Assembly (NCBI RefSeq): GCF_031877795.1
Contig: NC_133935.1
Coordinates: forward strand, 73,550,303-73,614,302
Direction of reading: 5' to 3'
Length of the DNA stretch: 64,000 bases
From: Strix aluco
Lineage: Eukaryota > Chordata > Aves > Strigiformes > Strigidae
The notes below the pieces were generated by a model. That model made no database searches and was not told the origin of the DNA. It worked only from the letters and a program-made list of their open reading frames with translations. Made by a program: the position numbers and the translations under genes. Positions 1-12,318 of the stretch are shown here, one piece after another (position 1 is the stretch's first letter; every line of letters starts with the position of its first letter).

Positions 1-770
1 ATACTCAAGTAAAATTCTTATTTTTCTCCCTGAGCAATAAGAAAGGACAAGTTCAAAACTTGGGGTGGAAGGAATCTACCTCAGGAAAAAAAATAGTGGT
101 GAAGCATCATAAATGAAATAGCCCCTGCAATTTTCAGTACCAATTCACAATCAGTTGAACCTGATATAAGGTTTGAGGAGTTTTCTCCCACCAAAATGGC
201 ACCCTGCTAACCCTTGAACAAGTGTTTCTTTACTCTCCCTTGTATCACCTTTTTAGCACTTGTAGGGCTATCTAGTCAGTCAAATTAAATGCCTGGTAGA
301 GCTGAGATGAATCATCATGCTGACAGGGAGAAGAGAGCAGAAATCGTAGCTCAGGAGGACTAGTATCAGATTATCCTTTCATCAGCAATTCAAATTTAAG
401 TCGGTTTACATTGGTCATGAAACCAAGCCTTCAAACAACCTCATCTACTGAGATAATACGGTCAGAAGAATTGCAGAGTATCACATCTTCTGACCCCCAG
501 TCCCTTACTTTTCCACTCACACTAATCCTCCTTAACCCAAAACTGGACTTTCCAGGAAACATGAGCTTATTGCAAACTGCATATAACTGTTACTATTCAG
601 AGAATGAAGAGCTGTTGATTTCCATTGAAATCTATTGTTTGTGGTCCTTGATACTCAGAAACTACTGAACACCCTCTCTTAGAAAATCAGTCCTCTTTTA
701 TGTGCCTCAATTTGGGCACTCACAGTCACCTGTAATTTCAGAAAAAATTTACGAGAATTTTCAAAGTCAG

Positions 771-798
771 TATAGTGAGTGCTATAGTGAGTGCTATA
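771..798. repeat. 12-bp tandem repeat
   Basis: TATAGTGAGTGC occurs twice without mismatch (771-782, 783-794), followed by TATA. It overlaps by two bases the hairpin that follows. Confidence 0.8.
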
Positions 799-825
799 AA
801 ATGAGAAGTAAACCTTCTCATTTTA
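797..825. repeat. Perfect 12-bp inverted repeat (hairpin)
   Basis: The arms TAAAATGAGAAG (797-808) and CTTCTCATTTTA (814-825) are perfect reverse complements around a 5-nt loop. No T-run or gene context points to a role. Confidence 0.8.
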
Positions 826-2976
826 AAAGCAATGAGATAAAATAACAGTGTAGATGTAGTAGACTTCGGCTATTTTGAGGATCTTATTTCATACGATGTC
901 CTACTCTGTTTATAAAAATGGCATTGTACACTGTCAACACAACCTGTTAAATGGCTAACAGAGACATCTCTCCAAATAGCTGACAACAGAAAATCATCAT
1001 CAGATGGAGAAGTTCCCCAGGAATTGACAGTAGGCTGCTTCTATTCAACACCTCCTGCAATCACTTGGGAGCAAGTATAAATGTTGCTGATACAATTTCC
1101 AGATGACACAAAACCCAGTCAGAATGGTGACATCAGTGAGCTCAGGAAAGCGTGGAGTGGTCTGGATAACTTGCCCATTTAAATAAAATCTTTCTCTACA
1201 CAGCTACATATTAAGTCATTGACTTCAGAAGAAAGAGTGCAAGATGTTTCTATAGAATGGGAAGACTTTATCTTGGAAAGCAGTGCTTCCAAAAGGATTT
1301 AGGGATCAAAATGGAGAAACAGCTCGACTTGAATTCCCAGTATAATTCTGTAGAGAAAGGGGATAATGGGATTCTTGGTTGTTTCAAGAGGGACACCAAA
1401 AATAGGAAGGAGGAATCTTCCCTTTCCAAAGCACTCTTGAGACCAGTAAAAGTATATGACTTACACCTACAGTTTTGGTGTTCATATGTTCAAAAGAATA
1501 TGGAAAAATAGGAAGTGTGCAGAGAAGAGACACAGGAATTATTCATAAGCTGAAGGAAATGCCTTGAAGTGAAAAGACTGGGAGGGTTCACAGCTTTTAT
1601 CTAAGCAGTTTTTATTATGCTCTGTAGAAGAGGCTTATACTGAATGATCTAAACGATGAAAGGTATCAGTCTAGATAGTCTAGGGGCTCCTTCTAGCTCC
1701 TTTAAGGCAAAGAACAGTATTGGTCTTGCTTATCAGAAATGACTCAACATCTTCTCTTGGAAAGTCAAACTTTTTCATGTCTCTAGAAGAACACACAAAT
1801 ATCCCCAAAGATGCAGTAGTTTTTAGATCTTATGAATTATGAAGTAATAGTGAGAAAATCATAGTACAAATATGCTTTTAAAAACCTACAGTCACCATTG
1901 TGGATGCTTGGGTATTATATAAATGCAAAAGAGCTATAGTGAATGAGTAGTTTTGCTTTTCATTTTTCTTGAGGGAGCTGGGGAGCCTAATGATTTTTGA
2001 AAAATGCACTTTCTCCCTGCAAACCCTGTTCTTCTCTTACTAGTCCTGAGCTTATATCTGAAGTCTTCAGATCATCTGTTGTGTGGCAAAAACAGGGATC
2101 AAAGGAGTAGAAATAGTTGTTGGATGGAGAACAGCTCTACAATTCCATGCCTTGCATTGCTCATTAACTGCCAATGTTTCTCCAGACAAATCTATTATGA
2201 GAATTATCTTAGGCTTCTTGGGAGATAATTTACAAAAGGACAGGCTCAGAGCCATGGAGTCTGTGATTCTAAGTGATGCATCTTCTTCTAGGGAAGATGC
2301 AACTTTTTCAGTGGACATTAACTGTTGGGTTTCTGGTTTGGGTTTTTGTTTTGTTTTTATTTTCCTGATAGATTTAATTGTTACTCATTATTTTCTTGAA
2401 TAAATTAGTATTTATTCTTGGCAGGAAGAATAAAGCATCTGCATAAGTATTGGTTAAAAAGGACACGTAAGCACCAGCTGAAATATTTTCCTGGGTTTGA
2501 ACCTTAATGCAGTAGTAATGTTCCTGCAGACTTCCATCTTGATGAAAACTGAAAATAGCATTAGTGAGTAAAAACACCATTCTGGACCTAATGAAGGTTG
2601 TGTTTCTTTCTCAATTTGGGTGTCTCTGCACACCGACACATGGGTTGGGTTGGGTAGGTAGACAGGCTGGGCTGTATGACACCTTCGTGTGTTAAAGGCA
2701 TCAGACAGGAGGGGTTCAGGTATTGCCTAGTCTGTGAGGGAAGACGTGTGCCCATAGTTGGAAGAGCTGTGTTTGAGAGAAGAACCTTAATTCAAACCAG
2801 CAGACCTTGAAGGACAAATGTGGATGTTTCAGAGCTGTGCACTGGAGTGCCAAGTCTCCAGTTTGTCTCAGGATGGTTTGTAAGAACTTGTAAATGTGCA
2901 TTTGATTAAAAAATAATCTAAATGTAATGACCTTTACAGATTCTGGAACAGAAAAACTGTCTTTCTATCTCTCGCT

Positions 2977-3030
2977 CATATAAATATATGTGTGTGCATG
3001 TATAAATAAATACACACACGTACATATATG
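2977..3030. repeat. Alternating AT/TG low-complexity tract, near-palindromic
   Basis: An ATATATGTGTGTGCATG arm and a CACACACGTACATATATG arm surround an AT-rich centre. It is an imperfect purine-pyrimidine alternating inverted repeat. Confidence 0.6.
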
Positions 3031-6000
3031 TCTGTTTCTATTTTGGCAGAACCTAAAGACCCCATCATATTAATCACTCTACGAATGCACTATAAGTATC
3101 TTAACTTAGTTGACTTGCAGTGAGTTAAGACTGGCTAGTTAATGTAGACTTACGGATCATCAAACAAAGTATGTGATTATTTTTTATATTTTTATAAGAA
3201 ACAGAAATATTTACATTTTTTAAGTAAAATTCATAATTGCACCACCCTTTCAATATTCCAACTTTAGCCCTAGGAGTGGAATATAAACAGTGTCAGATAT
3301 GAATTCCCATGAGGTTTTTATCGTTGTTTTCAGCATAATCTATTTTTATTCAATTCTATGGGAAATGCACACACTTTGTGCAGTTGCCAGAATGTGATTT
3401 CCCAATGTCCCCTATTTATTTCCAAGTATGCTTTCTTCAGATTCAAGTACTTTTGCAACAGCATTTTTTCATGTTTTATCATGTAAGTAATCCTTGCTCA
3501 TACTGAACCCGTTTGCTGAGGACAATGGTTATGTATATGGAGCTGAAAGGGTGGCCATGCCAGCTAGCAAAAGTCTCCCACGCTATTGGTAACAGTTGGT
3601 TCTTCTTTTTCAGGGTCTTCCATTATTCATGCTCACTCCACCTAAAGACTGTGTGTATGTAGCTGCATCTGGAGCCAACGGGGCAGAATCTTTGCTTTGT
3701 TCAGATTCTGCTGAGTGTAACAGAGTCTAGTGGTTGTTGGGGCATGGTGATGTTCTGCTGAAATCCTCTCTAGGCCTGCATTGCAGGACAATTTGGAGGA
3801 TGCCCAAATTCATAGCAGATTAATCTGTAGGAACTATCCATGAGCTGGGACTAGTCAGAACACATCAGGCTTCAGACTGATTTACAACATAACAGTTGTG
3901 TAAGAAGCTATGGAGAGGTTCAAGCTGATAATGCATCTGTTATACAAGACAGCAGATTTGGCTGTGAAACCTGCCCCAGAAGGAGAATTACCTAAATAAG
4001 GACATGGTCCTTCGTCAACATATCCACTCAAGTTTGCATGGTGCTTTCCAGGTCAGCATAATTTTCTGCCCCAAGATCACATTCACTTGATGGACTTTTT
4101 TCTCTCATTTACTTCAAGGGTTTATTTGTGTGTTAAAATCAATCTGACAATGTCCTTATACCCATACAAACCATCCTGTTATGTCATTACCATAAGGCCT
4201 AGTCAAGGTGTCTTGTGTTCAGACCCCGTTGCAGTTCCAGCACAGTCCTTTACAAAGTGCCCTAGACATGACCAGTCTGCATATAAATGGGCTACCACTG
4301 GTGAAGACCTCTACCAAACTCCCTTGCAGTGTGCTGTGTAAAAGACAGTTTAATATTTGCCAATACCCTGATTCATTTGCAGTATGTGCACTACAGAACC
4401 TCCACTACAACAACCTGCACATATGCCCTACCCTTATCTCACAGCATTATCCAGCAAAACTTTCAAAGAAATAGGGAAAGGAAGAAATGGGGTCTTGAGG
4501 CTAGATATTTAAGTCAGTAATCCTTCCTACTTCTTATATCTGCCTTGATTTATACCTAGTAGCTCAAATGTGAGCTTGCTCCTGGAGGTTTGGCCTGAAT
4601 GCTTGCGGAGAGGGTTATACCCTTCCCCTCATAACACATACGGCAAGGATCCAGGGCCAGGGTACTTACCTTGCCCTGTGGATTTCTCCATCATCCTTCT
4701 GCCATCTAGATGATGACACAGCTTCCTTGCCCCATAGGGACTTGGATCAGAAGCAGATGGGTTTGGTAGGAGCTGGCAAGGTACATGGACCACCAAGGTA
4801 TGGGAAGGTGGAAAGATTCTCCTTGGTTCTGAGTTAATGACTGCCTCTCAAAACTGTGGTGCCTTGCTGTGGCAATGAGTCAGGAAGCAAGACTGCAAGG
4901 TTGCAAGTGATGCACACTTTTTCCTTAGCAAGACTCCTCAATTGATACAACTGTTGAGGCCTTTTAACTTGCACAGGCACCAGGTAAAACGTAGCGCTCT
5001 CAAGGTCTGACAACCTCATAGTCTCCTAAAGCCATATAGTTATGAAGGAAAGAGGAGAAATGTTTTGAAATCTGGCACCTGTAGGGAACCAGATCTCAAT
5101 TAAGTGGCATGGACGTGGAGGCTTTCAAACTGGAAACATCAAGAGGAGCCTCCCAGGCCAGGTCGTTCCACAGAATTCATTGTGCCAAAAGTATCTTTCC
5201 CTGAAAGGCCAAAAACTCCCACCAAGGAAAGGTACACTGATGGTCTTCCAGCCATCCTTCAAAATAACTGTTTTCAAAGCTGGTCTACCAAGTCAATTGA
5301 CCAAGAGAAATCTACATTAGGCATGGATTGCAGAATGCTTCCTTCCTTCCAAAACAAAAACTAAAGTAAAGGAAACAAAAGGAAAAAAGAAAAGGAAAAA
5401 TCACTATGATCAAGAGCTGCAAGGGCTGTAGGTTTGTCCCTGGTAACATGTCTGGCTTGTCAGATATTTCTAAGTTTTGGGCTCTGAACATGTCTGAACA
5501 TCGGGGCCTATTAAGAGACATGGTTCTGAGAATAAGTCAAGTCTTTTTTCACAGTTTGTATAGATTGTAGTGAACAATTGGCTAAGGAATCTTAGGACCT
5601 CTGAGCTCAAATGGGTCTGTGCAGACAGCACAGATTCCAAAGTCCGTATGGATCTGCATGCTTCTCAAAATATATTCCCTCTTTCTCCTGAGTGCATGTG
5701 TTTGAAAAATCCAAATCTCTCCTGGTAGCCCCACTCTAAAGGGTTCTAGGACAGGCCACTGGGGTGGAAACACTAGCAGAGACTTCAAAATATAGCCTGT
5801 CTGCCTTTTCCATAAGAAAGAAAGGGGAGTGAAATTGTCCCAGAACAGTCAGTTTGAAAGATAAGAATCACTTGCGGAACATCTCTGTGTCTTGATGGTC
5901 TGCAATAATTAAATGCTTGTTTTGATGTTCTTTTTCTGAAGGTGATGAAGAAGGAATGCAGCAGGAATGCAGGCACAGAAGTGTAGGGATCTTTGTGTGA

Positions 6001-7465
6001 GAAAATTCCCCTTGACCAACCATAGCCCTGACAGAACCAGTTATTTTTCAAAGTAAGTCCTCAGCTTTTTAACCTTCTCAAAAATATCAAGGTGTGGCTG
6101 GAAAGACTACAATATGGATGCTTCACAGATTCCCTGAATAGGAATAGAAGAAGAAGATGCAGGCAGTGGATGTCCCGTTTTACTAGCATTCAGCAGCCCA
6201 GTCGTCCTGTGGGAGCCAGCAGCGACGTCCTACTGGTCTTATCCTTATTGTAGAATAGAATCATGATTACGTAGAGCACAGAGAGATTCTCAGTGTATGA
6301 TCAGTGCCACACTGCTACCTTGGCCAGCTTCCAATGTGATACTCACCCGGACAAGATATTTTCCTTAATTCAGAAAGTGCTAACCTAGTTTTATGGTCCT
6401 TCCCATGGAACCAATTTCACATGGATTAAGATACGTGGAGAAGCCCAGTCATGACTGAAGCTGAGGTAGGAGGGAAGAAACATGGGCTGGGATTGCACTG
6501 GTCTTCTCCCCTGTCCTGGGAAGGTCTAGATCAAGGTCTAGATCAGGCACATCTGCAAATCTGGTGTGTGCTCCCAGAAGTGAGACAGCTGAGCCTCCAC
6601 CATTTCTTGCCTCTCTTTCTTGCCTTTTCAACATAGATGTAGAGAGAATGGAGTACCGTAACAGACCAGGAGGAAGAGCTGACTCCTTGCAGACCTTTTC
6701 CCCACCTGCACCTCTGTGTGTTGTTATATGTCTGTTGTGGGCAGCACTATTCCCTGCTCAACACTGGCCCAGCTGGATGTCAAGACAGGAGGAAGAGAAT
6801 GGGGAGGGAAGGCAGACCAGGGCAGGCAGACAGCAGCGTACTGGCTCTTCTGAGATTAAAAGGCATCATATCCCAGCAGGGACTATCCTAGAGAACTGCA
6901 ACTAATCATGTCTTGGGCTCTAATGTGCCCAGTTGCCAAGTAAATTTGGGGTTCTTAGCAACTGAGATTTTTCAGTGTTTGATTGCCAAAGTAAGAGCGG
7001 TGAACTTTGGGCAGTGGAGATGCTCACCGTGAAAGCTGGCAAGCAAGAGGAGTGCAGCATTGCAGACCTCTGCCTCCCCAGGCAGCCCTCCCTTTGTGAG
7101 AGGAAGCTTTGGTACAGAGCTGGGCACACTCCCTTCTGCCACAGAAATGGCACAATGGGCAGTGTGGACCCAGTGTTGACTGTATTGTAGGAAAAATGGT
7201 TTGCATTCACAGAAAGCAGCGTGCTTTGATTATGGCTACATTTAAGAAGCAATGAAAACCTTTCCTGTCCTGTCAGTGTTTCACTGCATCATGTGCAGAA
7301 CCGATACAGAGCTCACTGAAGTTGCTTGAAAGCTGCTGGCCACTGCAGAAGATGTTGGGGTCAGGTCCTACTGGATTCATATTATTTTCTCCTGTGAAAT
7401 GGTAACATAATTAGAGGTGGAAAAGAGATAAGAACAATGTCTCATAGTCTTTAAAGTACAGAGAA

Positions 7466-7925
7466 AAATCACAGAATCTCAGAGCAGCTGAGGCTGGCAG
7501 GGACCTCTGGAGATTGTCTAGACTGTGTATTTCAGGTCCTGCCTGTTGTCTCTTGCCCTGTCACTGGGCACTGCTGAAGTCTGGCACCATCTCCAGGCTG
7601 AGCAGTCCCAGCTCTCTCAGTCTCTCCTCGTATGCCAGATGCTACAAGCCATTAATCAATGGCAGTGGCCCTTGGCTGGACTCACTGTGGTATCTCCGTG
7701 TCTCTCTTGTACTGGGGAGCCCCAGTACAGGTACTGGAGAGACACCATCCTGTTGAGGTCCCACTGAATGACACACAGCCATCTGGTGTATCAACCACTT
7801 TCCCCAGTTTTGTATCTTCTTCAAACTTGCTGAGGGTGTGCACTCTGTCCCACCATCCCAGTCATTAACATAGACGCACCCTAGTACAGGGTGACCCCTG
7901 GGGTGCGTCACTAGTGACTGACCTC
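7466..7925 (-). mobile_element. Old CR1 fragment
   Basis: Read on the plus strand it begins with a CR1 3' end in reverse (AATCACAGAATCTCAGAG, then GGCTGGCAGGGACCTCTGGAG) and continues with diverged antisense CR1 coding sequence (CCAGGCTGAGCAGTCCCAG; TCTCTTGTACTGGGGAGCCC; TCAAACTTGCTGAGGGTG). It ends near CACTAGTGACTGACC. The many mismatches and gaps mark it as an old insertion. Confidence 0.85.
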
Positions 7926-8110
7926 CATATTTTCGTTATAGATAGGTACAGATTAACATCTACCCAAGTTGTTTTAAGGAGCAGGTAACGATTTTGTCCC
8001 TGGAAGGGTTTGATTTCTGCTTGCAAATATATGGAAATGTAAGAGTTATAAATGCTTATAGAAGAGCATATTTTATTGGAGACAGATTAATAAGTGCTAG
8101 AATTTATTTT

Positions 8111-8160
8111 GAAATATCTACTATGAAAATATCTACTATTTTAAAATATCTACTACTTAG
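8111..8160. repeat. Degenerate tandem repeat of an ATATCTACTA unit
   Basis: AATATCTACTA is repeated three times with spacings of about 16-19 bp in AT-rich DNA. No coding content. Confidence 0.7.
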
Positions 8161-8944
8161 TAAAGAATTAAACATCATTTCATTTTAAACATGTGCAGCA
8201 TTTAAGACTAACTTCTAAAACATGTAGATATTTTAAAACAACTCCGTTGTGTAAACAAATCCTTGCTTAAAAGTACGATGTCTTGAAAAAATTCAACATA
8301 ATTTAATTGATGGCTTTTATTTTCTTTTTGTGTCTCAACCATTGGCATTCCTCAGTTTAGATGTCGACATTTCTATGCCTGGAAGCTGGGGAGAATAAAA
8401 ATAGTCACACTCTAAAAAGGGACAGTGCTGAGGGTGAAAGGTCTTGGTCTTGCAAGTTCTTGCTCAAATGGAAACTCAATGGAACTACTTGAGTGAGGAG
8501 GAATTATCCAGCAGAAATTGCAAAATGAGACTGAGTTCCTTTACTAAAATGGTAATAACTCAAACATGGAAAAGATTATTCATTCTCTGATGAAACAGGA
8601 CAAGAGTACAGGAGTGTACAAATCTGTAATTTTTAAAGAACTGACCGCAGCTGAAACCCACTAGAAATCTGTTTTGAAAACAGATGAGTACCTCCTGCTA
8701 AGTGGTTAGACTGCAGAGATGTCTTAACAATTGGGGGGTTTTTTAGAGTTTTTATATTTAATATAGATGAGCTACAGTGATTGCAGGCCTGTTTGGAAGC
8801 CAAGTATGTATTCATGTCAATATTAACAATGCCTTGGGCTAGACAGAAAGCTTGAAAACTATGTATTAACATAAATAAAAATCAGTGCATTTTTGGAATT
8901 ACTTCATCCTGTGGCCTTGGCACAGTAAGATGACCTAATCCTTG

Positions 8945-8959
8945 AAAAAAAAAAAAAAA
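8945..8959 (+). repeat. Poly-A tract (15 A)
   Basis: A pure A run in intergenic DNA. No recognisable retrotransposed sequence precedes it. Confidence 0.85.
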
Positions 8960-11900
8960 GTATTATACGGCAGAAATATCTTTATTTCCTGACACAGTAG
9001 GACAGAAAAGCCAGTTTTATTCCAAGGAATCCAGCCTGTACATAAAAAACCTAAAGAGAATGAACACATCATAACACCACAACACTGATTGTCTGACTCT
9101 TGAGATAAGGGTGAGTGCCTAATAGCCATTTTCCAGACAAAGAGCACTCAGCTAAGAACTAGAGTACATGTCAAGGAGGTTACTTGAACATTATTCACAG
9201 CTCAACAGTAATTAAAGAATATTGAAATAGGCTTCAGAAGTCTATCTCTTTTTTCACTACTCCAAGTGAAGGATGAAAAAAAAAATCACCCAAACCCATA
9301 AATCTCTTCTCTGGCCCTTTTCTACCTGGAGCACAACATTCTCTGGTTCTGAGGACCTCTATGCTGACCTTCAAGTTAAGTTTTCTAGAAGAGGCAGCAC
9401 CCCACTTCCACCATTCAAGGACAATCCAGTTGATGTGACCAGACCCTGCAAGAGGACTCTGCCACACCTTGCCAGTTTCAAAGCCATTTGTAGCAAAAGG
9501 CATTTACCACAGAGGAAGGTCCGTAATTCTGAATCCTTCAAACCATCACAGCTATGTAATTGCAACTAGTAGTTCTCAATCTGCAAAAACAGCATCTAAA
9601 CTTTTGAACTGCTGCTCCCATTGCCCTTTGCTCCTTTTGTGACATTTCTGATTTTTCCTCTGAAAGATGATGATCCCGTGAATAATTAACTAACTTCCTA
9701 ACTTGCTTCTTATCTGTTGTTTGTAGTAGATATTCCCTAGCTGTAGGTTGGAAATTAAATCTCCAGTGCAAAGCTCTTTGCTTAGCACATCTTGGTACTT
9801 CCCTCATGGAGAAGTTAATGGGCAATACCAAAATCCTTTCTATTGTTCCAGTGCACTTGATTCTTCTTCTCTTCAACCTTTTCAACTGAAAAAAATGGTT
9901 CTTTGAACATATCTATTATATCTCCTTACATGGGAAACTCTTAAGAGTCTTCCCCTTATGTATGTATAGACCTACTTTTAGTCAATGCTGATTTCCTTCC
10001 TTACTTTTGGTTATCTCTGAACATATTTGTTGTACTTGGAATAACAGAGCAATTACCTTCTCCAGATCTCAGTGGTTTCCTCTGTTGTTCTAGGTCATGA
10101 TCTTGTAAGTAGATGTATGCCTATGGACCTTTGTGCCTGACCAGCTTTCACTGTTGGATGAAAGTCTAATATTCTATTTCTCAGAAGTATTTTTGCAAAT
10201 AATCCACTTTCAGTGTAAGACTGCAGCTGATTAGTTTTCTTTGGGGAAAAAATCAGGGGTCCTGAAAAAATGGAAATGTCATGTTTTTTTGTTAAAGTCT
10301 ATTCTTGGACCTTGCTGATGACTGAACTACTGAAAACTGGACTGGTCTGTCTAAGTTTGTGAGGATATAATCCATCAGAGGAGATTCACAAAGAAGTTGT
10401 TTGCATTTTTTTTTTCCCAGGATTAGCTCATTTTCTGAGCAAAGTAAACCCATATATTACATTAAATAGGTCTTCCACAGTTTATTGTTTATTTGTGGGC
10501 CTGTTCTTTAAAGGATAAGCCAATTCTCAGTAGCTCATTTCTCTGTGTCCCACTCTGACAGCTGTGACAATCTGTTTGTCACAGATCTTAGTACATACCA
10601 ATTTATATATTAAAAGTAGCTGGAGGTGGAGCAGTCTCATTTCTGGGTTTAGGACCTTAAAACATGGTGTGAAGGTTCACCAGATTACTCCCTGTTTTTT
10701 TAAACTATGACATTACTTTTTAACTTTGCACTTCAGTTCTCTTACAAAAGTGAGTCTTACCTGGAAAAAAAATACTGCCCTAATGTCCTAATTACCCTCC
10801 ATGTTACAACTATGATAACATAGTAGTGTGGGACTACATCAGGTTGAGGCTGGTACTGGGCTGTTTGCCATTCTGGGGTGAATTGTTTCTGGCCTGGTGC
10901 CATATGCCTGATGGTGGCATGTGTCTTCTCAGGAAGGACAAATTGCTCTCCTTCATGTTTGGCAAGTGCCTGTTGGCATGCCAAAGAGACCTATATTTAG
11001 TACTGGTACTGTTTAGCCAACAAGCTGGGAAAATTATCATGATGATGCGACTAGAGATTTACCGAGGCTGTTTTCCAAGAGCTGAAGAAGACATGGTTGA
11101 AGTGGGCTTTGAATTTCCAGCTCTGAATCTTGTTGTTCCTATTTTCTCTGGGTACAGTACATCCTGCTCCCAAGCCCAGGCCTGCGGTGTTGCAGCTTGA
11201 ACTAGAGGTCATTTACTGTGATTTGGCATTGGTGGGATTCCTACAAAGCTGGCTATTTTGATATACAGCTTGGTACCCAAAACTTTGTTCTCCTTGTTCT
11301 GTTGAACCCTGGCTGCAGCTGCCTCCTTTCATGCTACCCTGGTGACACGTGCTGTCCTGGCTCCTTAAAGCACATAGGAAAGCTGAGAGCAGAGATCCAG
11401 AGAGCAGCAGCAATTGTTCTCATCAAAACTCTCTTTGCCTGTCATCTGCAATGGGCGTGTGGCCTCCATACAATGCAAAAAGCTCCTGAGATTGAAAGCA
11501 ATACGAACCCTGATGCTCGCTGTGGGAATTTTACCACCTCTGTTCTTTCCCCTTGCGAAACAGCAACATCAGAAACCTCCCAAAGAAGTGGGGTGATACT
11601 GTGGGGTTATCTTATTTCTTATTTATCTTATTTCCACCCCAAATTGGCCACAGGGACATCCACTGTTCAACAAGAGCATCTGAGGTTCTGTCTCCTAGAA
11701 GGCCGTGCCTATGTGAATGATGGTCTTGGCTATCTACTGTGTATATTTAAGTTTTCAACTGGAAATTATTTCTATAAGCTCTGCATATATAGCAGTATTA
11801 GCAAGAGTGTGAAAGAAATTACCTCTTGAGGAAAAAAAGGCAAATATCCCAACATAAACATGATTTCATTGCCTTTATTTAGGCTGTGTGAAGGAATGGA

Positions 11901-12282
11901 GATCCATATGGGATGAGCTAAACTAAACAGGCTTTTTATTAACAAAACTTTTCAAACACACAGTCTACTTACAACTCAGCCCAAGGCACATGCAAAAAAG
12001 GTTACGGAGGACTCTTAATTTCCTCTTCCTTGCTTAAAAAATCCATATGACTATTTGCTTGTGTCTTGCCACACATTCTCATAAGCAAAGGAATTTTGGA
12101 GGTATTCTTAAAAACATTGTCAAAATGTACCATAATCCTTTGCTTGGGCATTTAAATCTTCTCTTCCATTTGAAGCAAGTGTTGCTTTTGGTTCCTGCAG
12201 CTACAGCCAAAACATGAAAAATCTGCTGTGCTTGCATTGGCTATATTGGAGTTTTCTCTTCTCTATGCCAAGCAGGAGGTTC

Positions 12283-12318
12283 GCAGGACTTGCTGGTATT
12301 GCAGGGCTTGCTGGAATT
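12283..12318. repeat. Two tandem 18-bp units
   Basis: GCAGGACTTGCTGGTATT is followed directly by GCAGGGCTTGCTGGAATT, differing at two positions. It translates as AGLAGI repeats in one frame but lies in no credible gene. Confidence 0.75.

Larger units (their letters stand above)
1..7465. other. Intergenic DNA downstream of PIK3CG, no gene seen
   Basis: AT-rich sequence with frequent stops in all frames. The longest open frame (6,564-6,905, 113 codons) has no recognisable domain and overlaps competing frames. Besides the small repeats listed, there is a short duplication GGTCTAGATCAAGGTCTAGATCA cut at 6,523-6,546. By synteny PRKAR2B should lie beyond the left edge; no exon of it is visible. 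Confidence 0.6.

Noticed and set aside
9538..9885. 115-codon Arg/Lys-rich minus-strand frame
   Set aside because: No known domain, and the opposite strand is also open over part of it. Kept only as intergenic.
11218..11829. 203-codon plus-strand open frame
   Set aside because: No recognisable domain, irregular composition, overlapping frames, and no flanking splice or promoter signals.
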